This document shows positions 1-5,892 of a stretch of DNA of 8,532 nt, one piece after another. Position numbers and translations under genes: made by a program. Source of the DNA: an uncultured Ruminococcus sp. (GTDB lineage Bacteria; Bacillota; Clostridia; Oscillospirales; Acutalibacteraceae); NCBI GenBank assembly GCA_946055445.1, contig CAMGGF010000042.1, positions 1 to 8,532 of the forward strand. The letters are read 5' to 3'. Under the pieces are notes generated by a model. That model searched no databases. It worked only from the letters and a program-made list of their open reading frames with translations, and was not told the DNA's origin. How positions within the stretch are numbered: the first letter of the stretch is position 1; every line of letters begins with the position of its first letter.

Positions 1-452
1 ATTTGATGGGCGGTATCGGCGTGGATTTGGACGCGCGGACAAGCATTGCGCGGCTTTATGCCGTCGGAGAGTGTTCCTGCACGGGCGTGCACGGCAAAAA
101 CCGTTTGGCGTCAAATTCCCTTTTGGAGGCGCTTGTGTTCGGCAGACGCGCGGCGGAGGATATTACCCGCTGTGTAAACGCGGGCTTTGCCAAGGTGAGC
201 GTAACCGAACACCAAACAGATATTACCGGCGCGCCGCTTCCCAAAGGCTTGCGCACGGAAATACGCTCGATTATGCAACGCGCGTACTTCGTAATTCCCG
301 ACCCCGGTGCAGTACGCACGGGATTAAAGCGTGTGGACGCGATACTCAAACGGTTGCAAACCGGTAAATTTGCAATTACGCCCGACTACTGCGAGGCATT
401 AAGCCTTGCCACAGTGGCGCATATTATACTCAAGGAGGTTGACGAAGGATGA
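1..452 (+). CDS. nadB: L-aspartate oxidase, C-terminal part (5' truncated by window edge)
   Basis: This flavoenzyme oxidises L-aspartate to iminoaspartate, the first step of de novo NAD synthesis, in the cytoplasm. Only the last ~149 codons are present; the reading frame is open to the left edge and the first whole codon is at position 3. The visible part starts inside the conserved family stretch that ends in MGGI. It continues with LYAVGE, then CTGVHGKNRLASNSLLE, the FAD- and substrate-binding segment. The Arg at 102-104 aligns with the substrate-binding Arg386 of E. coli NadB. A helical C-terminal domain follows. The stop TGA (450-452) overlaps the nadC ATG by 4 nt, so the two are translationally coupled. 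The protein ends right after a helix (LATVAHIILKEV) and lacks the ESRGxH-type segment that follows in the longer E. coli protein. Succinate dehydrogenase/fumarate reductase flavoproteins are related, but the neighbouring nadC settles the call. Confidence 0.95.
   Translation, partial: LMGGIGVDLDARTSIARLYAVGECSCTGVHGKNRLASNSLLEALVFGRRAAEDITRCVNAGFAKVSVTEHQTDITGAPLPKGLRTEIRSIMQRAYFVIPDPGAVRTGLKRVDAILKRLQTGKFAITPDYCEALSLATVAHIILKEVDEG
432..438 (+). promoter_or_regulatory. Ribosome binding site of nadC
   Basis: AAGGAGG lies inside the last codons of nadB, 10 nt before the nadC ATG at 449. The spacing is slightly long. It supports the start of nadC that overlaps the nadB stop. Confidence 0.75.
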
Positions 453-1288
453 ACTTGCCGCAATTTTATGTAGATGAAATTATTGTAAACGCGCTCAAAG
501 AAGATGTGAATTATGTGGATGTGGCATCGGACTATTTAATTCCCGAAGACCAACGCAACGAGGCCTATTTTGTTGCGAAAGCAGACGGCGTGCTGTGCGG
601 GCTGTCAGTTGCTATGCGCGTATTCTCACTGTTAGACGATACCTTTGAAGCCAAACTTTATAAACACGACGGCGACAAAATTCAAACAGGCGATTTGATT
701 GCCGAATTTTCGGGCAAAACCGTTTTGCTGTTGAAAGGTGAGCGCACAGCATTAAACCTGTTACAGCATTTGTCGGGCATTGCAACGGCGACCGCCGCGG
801 CGGTAGAACTCGTAAAAGGCACAAACGCCCAAATTACCGACACGCGCAAAACGCTCCCCGGACTTCGCGCGTTGCAAAAATACGCCGTGACCTGCGGCGG
901 CGGCAAAAACCACCGTTTTAATTTATCGGACGGCGCGATGCTCAAAGATAACCACATCGACGCGGGCGGCGGGATTACCAATGCCGTAAACGCTTTGCGT
1001 GGGAATTTGGGGCATATGGTGAAAATCGAAGTCGAAACCCGCGACCTTGCGGAAGTGCGCGAAGCGCTCGCGGCGGGGGCAGACATTATTATGCTTGACA
1101 ATATGCCGAACGATATGATGCGCGAGGCCGTCCAAATCATTGACGGGCGCGCGAAAACCGAGGCGTCGGGCGGCATCACTTTGGAAACGATTGCCGAAGT
1201 TGCCAAAACCGGTGTGGATATTATCTCGCTCGGTGCGCTGACGCACTCTGTAAAAGCGTTCGATATTTCGATGAAAATGAAAAAATAA
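449..1288 (+). CDS. nadC: Nicotinate-nucleotide pyrophosphorylase (quinolinate phosphoribosyltransferase)
   Basis: NadC converts quinolinate and PRPP to nicotinate mononucleotide, CO2 and pyrophosphate, the third step of de novo NAD synthesis. The protein is 279 aa, normal for the family. The N-terminal ~115 residues form the mixed alpha/beta domain and end in ERTALNLLQHLSGIAT (from residue 98). The barrel domain carries the signature DTRKTLPGLR (131-140) and GGGKNHR (150-156), then LSDGAMLKDNHI (159-170), KIEVE (192-196), MLDN (215-218) and EASGGI (238-243). Arg99, Arg133, His155, Arg156, Lys166 and Asp217 are the expected quinolinate/PRPP-binding residues and all are present. The start ATG overlaps the nadB stop (ATGA). 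It is the last gene of its operon, with a strong terminator hairpin 15 nt after the stop. nadA is expected upstream, outside the window. Confidence 0.97.
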   Translation: MNLPQFYVDEIIVNALKEDVNYVDVASDYLIPEDQRNEAYFVAKADGVLCGLSVAMRVFSLLDDTFEAKLYKHDGDKIQTGDLIAEFSGKTVLLLKGERTALNLLQHLSGIATATAAAVELVKGTNAQITDTRKTLPGLRALQKYAVTCGGGKNHRFNLSDGAMLKDNHIDAGGGITNAVNALRGNLGHMVKIEVETRDLAEVREALAAGADIIMLDNMPNDMMREAVQIIDGRAKTEASGGITLETIAEVAKTGVDIISLGALTHSVKAFDISMKMKK

Positions 1289-1303
1289 AAAGCAAATCAA
1301 AAT

Positions 1304-1348
1304 CAGCCCCCGAACCGTGCAAAATCGGTTCGGGGGCTGCATTTTTTT
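1304..1348. terminator. Intrinsic, probably bidirectional transcription terminator
   Basis: A perfect 14-bp inverted repeat (arms 1304-1317 and 1326-1339) encloses an 8-nt loop. On the + strand seven T residues follow (1342-1348), giving a standard intrinsic terminator for nadBC. On the - strand the hairpin is followed by a looser T-rich run (complement of about 1280-1303), so it probably also ends the his operon, whose last gene stops at 1354. It fills most of the 65-nt space between the convergent genes. Confidence 0.93.
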
Positions 1349-1353
1349 GCGTA

Positions 1354-2823
1354 TTATTCTTGGGACATCATACGAATGTACCGTTTAAAGAATTTGAGCG
1401 CGTCTGCCATACAGGCAATCGGAATACGCTCATCTGTGCCGTGCGTGGTGAGCAACAGTTTTGTGTCCATTACAAACGGTGCAAAGCGGTAAATGTTATC
1501 GCAAACCTCTTCGTAATGGTACGCGTCCGTGCCGCCCATCACAAGATACGGCGCTACGAGCATATCTTTGTCTGTGCGGGTGCAGATTTCTTCCAAAATC
1601 TTGAAAGAACGGCTGTCGGTCGGGGAAACTTTTGAGGCTTCTTTGCCTTTTAAATACTCGACCTCGATATTCTTGTTCCGGACACACTTGCGGATATGTT
1701 CCTCGACATTTTTAATCGTCACACCGGGCATCATACGGAAATTCACGGTCACCGACGCTTTTTGCGGCAACACATTTGCCGCGGGACTACCTTCTGCCAT
1801 CGTGACGGCGGTTGTCGTGTGAATTAAAGACGCCGCAGGCGGAATTTTCTGCATCACCGCGGTAATCAGCGGCTTTAACAACCACAAATTGCAGGTGACA
1901 ATCCGCGCCGGGTAACTAACATTTTTCCCGATTTTTGTAAACAGTTCATAGACGAATGCGGGCATTTTGGCTTTAAACTGATGCCCCTCAATATCTTTGA
2001 TAACATCTGCCAAAGCACCGAGCGCCGTGTGCTCGGGCGGCTGTGAGGAGTGCCCGCCTTTAGCGGAAACCGAAACGCGGTAATCGGCATAGCCTTTTTC
2101 GGCAATGCCCACGCCTGCCAATTTTTTATTGATGATTTTGCCGACATTCAAGTTTAAAATCGCGCCGCCCTCGTCAATAACGCTGTCTAAATGCACGCCG
2201 CGTTCCTTTAACACTTCGGCAATACTGCCCGCGCCCGAAGTCGGTGCGGCTACGATTTCCTCATCGTGCCCGAAGCAAAGGTACACGGTGCGTTCGGGCT
2301 CAAACCCTTCCGAAAGAAGCGATTCCACGCTTTCCAAAACGGCAATCAGGTGGTTTTTCATATCGAGCGCGCCGCGTCCCCACACAAATTCGCCGTCATC
2401 GACGCCGTCAAAGGCAGGATGCGTCCAATCACCCTCCGTACCTGCGGCAACGGGCACAACATCCTGATGCCCCAAAAGCGCAATCGGCTCTAAATCGGGG
2501 TTCTTGCCCTCCCAGGTAAACAACAGACTTGCCAGCGAAATTTCTTCGCATTTCAAGTGTTTGTAAACCAACGGAAAACGCTCTTCGAACAGCGCGTGCA
2601 AGCGCTGAAACTCGTTCCAATCCACTTTGTCCACATCGACATTGGAAATGGTCTTGATTTTGATTGCATCGCTCAAATCTTTACGGTATTTGTCCACATC
2701 GACCTGCTCGTCAGGCAGGGGGGCAAGTTCCGTTTTTTCAGGCGTCCAAAACGCGGCGCGCACGAGCGTTACCACGAGAAACACGCCGAAAATCCCTAAA
2801 ATCGTCCACAAAATCCACATCAT
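1354..2823 (-). CDS. Membrane-anchored M20-family metallopeptidase (carboxypeptidase S / PM20D1-like)
   Basis: This is a zinc-dependent amidohydrolase that should cleave an amide or peptide bond next to a free carboxylate; the substrate cannot be read from the sequence. It is 489 aa, a usual size for the carboxypeptidase S/PM20D1-like branch. Residues 3-21 are an uncharged hydrophobic segment, a probable membrane anchor. The catalytic domain shows GHQDVVPV (metal His119, Asp121), WGRGALDMKN (bridging Asp154), GHDEE (catalytic Glu188, metal Glu189), IDEGG (Asp217) and, near the end, HGTDERI (metal His461), so the active site looks complete. KGGHSSQPP (255-263) begins the lid/dimerisation domain. 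It starts 12 nt after the hisE stop, with AGGAG 6 nt before the ATG, so it is very likely the last gene of the his operon. The adjacent Met2 is an equally possible start. A link to histidine-containing peptides is only inference; the family also includes general di- and aminoacyl-peptidases. Confidence 0.9.
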   Translation of the reverse strand: MMWILWTILGIFGVFLVVTLVRAAFWTPEKTELAPLPDEQVDVDKYRKDLSDAIKIKTISNVDVDKVDWNEFQRLHALFEERFPLVYKHLKCEEISLASLLFTWEGKNPDLEPIALLGHQDVVPVAAGTEGDWTHPAFDGVDDGEFVWGRGALDMKNHLIAVLESVESLLSEGFEPERTVYLCFGHDEEIVAAPTSGAGSIAEVLKERGVHLDSVIDEGGAILNLNVGKIINKKLAGVGIAEKGYADYRVSVSAKGGHSSQPPEHTALGALADVIKDIEGHQFKAKMPAFVYELFTKIGKNVSYPARIVTCNLWLLKPLITAVMQKIPPAASLIHTTTAVTMAEGSPAANVLPQKASVTVNFRMMPGVTIKNVEEHIRKCVRNKNIEVEYLKGKEASKVSPTDSRSFKILEEICTRTDKDMLVAPYLVMGGTDAYHYEEVCDNIYRFAPFVMDTKLLLTTHGTDERIPIACMADALKFFKRYIRMMSQE

Positions 2824-2835
2824 GCTACTCTCCTA

Positions 2836-3162
2836 TTATGTATTTTTATCGACCTTATGAAAAGTCTTTAAGTTGCCCATTTTTTGGTGGCGGCGCGCAA
2901 GTTCCGCTTTCACTTCGTCAGGGGTAATGCCCTCATTTGCCATCATCACGACCAAGTGAAATAGCAAATCGGAAATTTCGCCGACGGTATCGGCTTTTAC
3001 GCCGTTTTTCGCGGCAATAATCGTTTCGGCGCTTTCTTCGCCGACTTTTTTCAAGATTTTGTCAAGCCCCTGCTCGAAAAGATAGCAGGTGTATGACCCC
3101 TCTTGCGGATTTTCGCGGCGCGCGGTCGCCACTTCGTACAGTTCGTCTAATACATCATTCAT
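2836..3162 (-). CDS. hisE: Phosphoribosyl-ATP pyrophosphatase
   Basis: HisE removes pyrophosphate from phosphoribosyl-ATP to give phosphoribosyl-AMP, the second step of histidine synthesis. The 108-aa all-helical MazG-like protein is typical of stand-alone HisE. The family signature is clear: GSYTCYLFEQG (22-32), DKILKKVGEE (34-43), ETIIAAK (46-52) and EISDLLFHLVVMM (62-74). The acidic residues Glu42, Glu43, Glu46, Glu62 and Asp65 fit the metal-binding set. The ATG overlaps the hisI stop (ATGA), with GGAGGAG just upstream, so HisI and HisE are separate but coupled proteins, not the HisIE fusion of enterobacteria. The stop is 12 nt before the M20 peptidase gene. Confidence 0.96.
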   Translation of the reverse strand: MNDVLDELYEVATARRENPQEGSYTCYLFEQGLDKILKKVGEESAETIIAAKNGVKADTVGEISDLLFHLVVMMANEGITPDEVKAELARRHQKMGNLKTFHKVDKNT

Positions 3163-3488
3163 TGGTCTTTCTCCTCCAATATCGGTTTAAAAAAGCAACT
3201 GTGACTGCCCGTGTGGCAGGCAGGGCCTGTTTGCTCAACGGTGACAAGCAAGGTGTCATCATCACAATCGCCTACCACGGAAAGCACGCGCTGTTTGTGC
3301 CCCGAGGTTTCGCCTTTGTTCCAAAGTTTTTGCCGCGAACGGCTGAAAAACCAAGTGTAGCCCGTTTCCAGCGTTTTTTGCAAGGATTCGCGGTTCATAT
3401 AGGCGAGCATTAACACTTCGCCCGTTTTACTTTCCTGCACAATGGCGGGGATTAAATCGGATTTTTTAAAATATTTTTCCAAGTCCAT
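3159..3488 (-). CDS. hisI: Phosphoribosyl-AMP cyclohydrolase
   Basis: HisI opens the adenine ring of phosphoribosyl-AMP, the third step of histidine synthesis. The protein is 109 aa, normal for stand-alone HisI. Motifs are MLAYMN (27-32), SRSRQKLWNKGETSGH (49-64), GDCDDDTLL (73-81) and GPACHTGSHSCFF (88-100). Asp74, Asp76 and Asp78 are the expected Mg ligands, and Cys75, Cys91 and Cys98 the Zn ligands; all are present. The ATG at 3488 is chosen because GGAGGT sits 5 nt upstream and the product then begins at the family-typical MDLEKYF. A nine-codon extension to an in-frame start at 3515 would run into hisA. The gene begins 1 nt after the hisA stop, exactly where hisF is normally found between hisA and hisI. 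Confidence 0.96.
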   Translation of the reverse strand: MDLEKYFKKSDLIPAIVQESKTGEVLMLAYMNRESLQKTLETGYTWFFSRSRQKLWNKGETSGHKQRVLSVVGDCDDDTLLVTVEQTGPACHTGSHSCFFKPILEEKDQ

Positions 3489-3489
3489 A

Positions 3490-4212
3490 TTATACCTCCG
3501 CCTGTGCCAAAGCAATCGCTTCTTGTAAATCCAGCGTGCCTTTGTAAATGGAACGCCCGCAAATCGCGCCGTACAGGTTTAATTCGGCAAGCGCTTTTAT
3601 GTCATGGATATCCTTAATGCCGCCGCTTGCGACAACATTGCACGAAACCGCTTCGTTCAAGGCTTGCAATTGTTCTAAATTCGGACCTGACAGCATACCA
3701 TCGCGCTCGATGTCGGTGAAAATCACGGTGCGAACGCCCGCTTGTTCCATTTCTTTGCCGAGCGTAATATAATCGACCGTGCCCGTTTCTACCCAGCCTT
3801 CGGTTGCGACAAAGCCGCCGCGTGCGTCAATGCCGACGGCGATTTTTTCGCCGTACAACTTGCATGCTTCACGCACCAACTGCGGATTTTTAACCGCCGC
3901 CGAGCCGATAACCACGCGCGAAATGCCGCGTGACAGGTAATATTCTATATCTTGCAGGGTGCGAATGCCGCCGCCGACCTCGACTTGTAAGCCGCTTTTT
4001 TCGGCTACCTCTGTAAAAATGTGCGTGTTTTTGCGTTCGCCCGCGCACGCACCGTCCAAATCGACCATATGTATCCATTCTGCGCCCGCCGCTTTGAATG
4101 CGGCGGCGGTGTCGAGGTAACTGTCCGCCACCTGTTCGGCAGACGCCATATCCCCTTTGTAAAGGCGCACGCAAGCGCCGCCTTTAATATCGATTGCAGG
4201 AAAAATCAGCAT
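3490..4212 (-). CDS. hisA: ProFAR isomerase (1-(5-phosphoribosyl)-5-[(5-phosphoribosylamino)methylideneamino]imidazole-4-carboxamide isomerase)
   Basis: HisA performs the Amadori rearrangement of ProFAR to PRFAR, the fourth step of histidine synthesis. It is a 240-aa (beta/alpha)8 barrel, normal length. It starts with the HisA-type MLIFPAIDIKGG carrying catalytic Asp8, followed by VRLYKGD (15-21). The second catalytic acid is Asp129 in VGIDARGG (126-133). The phosphate-binding turns are GGGIR (80-84), IGSAAV (102-107) and, in the other half-barrel, ASGGI (195-199) and CGRSIY (218-223). FTDIERDG (165-172) is also typical. The start and Arg16 separate it from its paralogue HisF, which usually begins with a PCLDV motif. 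The ATG has GGAG 6 nt upstream, 23 nt after the hisB stop. hisH and hisF, its usual neighbours on either side, are both missing. Confidence 0.96.
   Translation of the reverse strand: MLIFPAIDIKGGACVRLYKGDMASAEQVADSYLDTAAAFKAAGAEWIHMVDLDGACAGERKNTHIFTEVAEKSGLQVEVGGGIRTLQDIEYYLSRGISRVVIGSAAVKNPQLVREACKLYGEKIAVGIDARGGFVATEGWVETGTVDYITLGKEMEQAGVRTVIFTDIERDGMLSGPNLEQLQALNEAVSCNVVASGGIKDIHDIKALAELNLYGAICGRSIYKGTLDLQEAIALAQAEV
3494..3499 (-). promoter_or_regulatory. Ribosome binding site of hisI
   Basis: GGAGGT is read on the - strand inside the last two codons of hisA, 5 nt before the hisI ATG (3486-3488). It decides the hisI start in favour of 3488 over an upstream in-frame ATG at 3515. Confidence 0.85.
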
Positions 4213-4235
4213 ACCGTTCTCCGTTTTTCTTTTAT

Positions 4236-4817
4236 TTAATCAAGCATACCTTTTGTGGAAAGCACCGCGCCGTCCGCCGTTTTTTGGCAAGCGATTTTGA
4301 GCGCGTGCCCCGCCGCTTTAAAGAGTGCTTCAAGCATATGGTGGGAATTTTCGCCGTAGGGCGCGCGCAAATGCAAGGTTATCCCTGCGTTAAACGCGAG
4401 TGCGCGGAAAAATTCCGCCCCCATACAAGTGTCAAATTCGCCGACGCGTTCTTCAGGGAAACGCGCGTCAAACACCAAATACGGTCTGCCGCTGATGTCC
4501 ACCGCGCAAAAGCCCAGCGCCTCGTCCATCGGCACAAAGAAACTGCCGTAGCGCGCAATGCCCGCCTTGTCGCCGAGCGCTTTTTGAAACGCCTGCCCCA
4601 AAACGATGCCCGTGTCCTCGATTGTATGGTGACAGTCCACCTCTAAATCGCCTTGGCAGGAAATGGTCAGCCCAAAGCCGCCGTGCACGGCGAACGCGGT
4701 CAGCATATGGTCAAAAAAGCCGATACCCGTTTGCACGGACACTTCGCCGCCGTCTAAATTTAACTGCACGGAAATGTCGGTCTCCTTGGATTTGCGCGTC
4801 ACACTTGCTGTTCGCAT
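4236..4817 (-). CDS. hisB: Imidazoleglycerol-phosphate dehydratase (monofunctional)
   Basis: HisB dehydrates imidazole glycerol phosphate to imidazole acetol phosphate, the sixth step of histidine synthesis. At 193 aa it is the dehydratase alone, without the N-terminal histidinol-phosphatase domain of the E. coli fusion. The duplicated metal-binding motifs are complete: FFDHML (34-39), DCHHTIEDTG (61-70; His63, His64, Glu67), MDEA (97-100), GRPYL (110-114), NSHHMLEALFKA (157-168; His159, His160, Glu163) and the C-terminal STKG (187-190). The start overlaps the end of hisC by 19 nt. It is trusted because the N-terminus MRTASVTRKSKETDI matches the usual family start and an AGGAG lies just upstream inside hisC. 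The stop is followed after 23 nt by hisA; hisH would normally lie between them. Confidence 0.97.
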   Translation of the reverse strand: MRTASVTRKSKETDISVQLNLDGGEVSVQTGIGFFDHMLTAFAVHGGFGLTISCQGDLEVDCHHTIEDTGIVLGQAFQKALGDKAGIARYGSFFVPMDEALGFCAVDISGRPYLVFDARFPEERVGEFDTCMGAEFFRALAFNAGITLHLRAPYGENSHHMLEALFKAAGHALKIACQKTADGAVLSTKGMLD

Positions 4818-5875
4818 ACGCTTTCTCCTTTCAAATACGCGGTGATTTCTGCAACAACCGTTTCATTTTCATAATGCTTACCGGCGGTAATGCGCAAACA
4901 ATCTCCCATTTTGCGCACCACAATGCCTTTTTCTTTTAAGTATGCAAAAATCCCTGCGGCATCTTTGCATTCCACATACACAAAATTCGCGTCGGTGGGT
5001 ATCGGGTGAAAATCCTTTGGGAATTCTTCTTCGATTTTCAAAAGTGCGCGGTACAGTTCGTCGCGCGACTCCAAAATGCGTTGCAAAGCCGCACGGATAT
5101 ATTCGGGGTGTGAGAAAATCACTGTGCCGACCGTTTGCGTGAGCGTATTCAAGTTGTAGGGCGATTTCACCGCCTGCAAAACGCGAATGAGTCTTTTCTG
5201 CCCGACGGCAAATCCCAAACGCACCGACGCCATACCAATCGCTTTGGAGCAGGTTTTCAAAATCAGTAAATTATCATACTGCGAAAATTCCGAAAGCAAA
5301 CTTTGGTCGGAAAAATCCATATACGCTTCATCCAGCACGACAAGGGATTTTACCGAAGTAATCAGGCGGCGCACCGCTTCTTTTTTCAGCACGCGCCCTG
5401 TCGGGTTGCAAGGGTTGGAAAACACAATCAGCCGTGCATGTTCGCGGTTTGCCGTTTCAATCAGCAAATCCACATCTATGGTATAGTCTTTTTTCTTTTG
5501 TACCGTTACAACCTTGCATTCGACCAATGCCGCATAAAAAGCATACATCGAAAAATCCGGAGAAACGGTCACGACGGTGTCACCCTTTTGCAAAAAGGCG
5601 TTCATCAGCACCGAAATAACCTCATCTGAGCCGCTGCCCGCCATCACGCATTCTTTCGGCACGCCGAAATACTTTGCAAATCCTGCGCGGACTTCGTTGG
5701 CGTAAGGGTCGGGGTAGCGGTTAAAATGCGTGTTGGTGATTTCTGCGGCAATTTCCGCCTTCATCTCTTTTGAGAGCGTCACAAATGACTCGTTCGCGTC
5801 AAGACGAATGGGATACTGCCCTTCAATCGGGTCATACGGTGTCAAGTTTTTAACTTTTGTGTTTAATTCAAACAT
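4799..5875 (-). CDS. hisC: Histidinol-phosphate aminotransferase
   Basis: HisC is a PLP enzyme that transfers an amino group from glutamate to imidazole acetol phosphate, giving histidinol phosphate. It is 358 aa, the usual fold-type I length. Features in order: IRLDANES (23-30), NRYPDPY (52-58), the cofactor phosphate site GSGSDEV (80-86), NPCNPTG (154-160), LDEAYMDF (181-188; Asp182 pairs with the pyridine N and Tyr185 with the ring O), Schiff-base Lys211 in TCSKAIG, RLGF (219-222) and the carboxylate-binding Arg328 in CLRITAG. The motifs favour HisC over a general aspartate aminotransferase, and the operon settles it. The start is 17 nt after the hisD stop; its ribosome binding site is distant, but the N-terminus fits the family. 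The 3' end overlaps hisB by 19 nt. Confidence 0.95.
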   Translation of the reverse strand: MFELNTKVKNLTPYDPIEGQYPIRLDANESFVTLSKEMKAEIAAEITNTHFNRYPDPYANEVRAGFAKYFGVPKECVMAGSGSDEVISVLMNAFLQKGDTVVTVSPDFSMYAFYAALVECKVVTVQKKKDYTIDVDLLIETANREHARLIVFSNPCNPTGRVLKKEAVRRLITSVKSLVVLDEAYMDFSDQSLLSEFSQYDNLLILKTCSKAIGMASVRLGFAVGQKRLIRVLQAVKSPYNLNTLTQTVGTVIFSHPEYIRAALQRILESRDELYRALLKIEEEFPKDFHPIPTDANFVYVECKDAAGIFAYLKEKGIVVRKMGDCLRITAGKHYENETVVAEITAYLKGESVCEQQV

Positions 5876-5886
5876 AAAAACGGGTA

Positions 5887-5892
5887 CTTCCT
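5887..5892 (-). promoter_or_regulatory. Ribosome binding site of hisC, long spacing
   Basis: AGGAAG is read on the - strand immediately after the hisD stop codon, 11 nt before the hisC ATG. It is both weaker and more distant than the sites of the neighbouring genes, so hisC may depend on ribosomes finishing hisD. Confidence 0.55.

Noticed and set aside
3..5. TTG at position 3 as a start codon for the first gene.
   Set aside because: The frame is open to the edge and the protein begins in the middle of a conserved NadB motif, so it is an internal Leu of a truncated gene.
682..1342. Long open frames antisense to nadC (682-1206 and 923-1342, - strand).
   Set aside because: They lie fully or largely opposite a conserved, complete nadC, have no recognisable motif, and arise from codon bias. 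One also runs through the terminator hairpin.
1354..2823. The tail gene as the missing histidinol phosphatase.
   Set aside because: It carries complete M20 peptidase motifs (GHQDVVP, WGRG, GHDEE) and no PHP, HAD or inositol-phosphatase motif.
3486..3515. Longer hisI with a start at 3515.
   Set aside because: It would add nine residues unlike the family, overlap hisA by 26 nt, and ignore the GGAGGT placed 5 nt before the ATG at 3488.
3490..4212. The barrel gene being hisF instead of hisA.
   Set aside because: The N-terminus PAIDIKGG, VRLYKGD and the GIDARGG motif are those of HisA; the HisF PCLDV start is not present.
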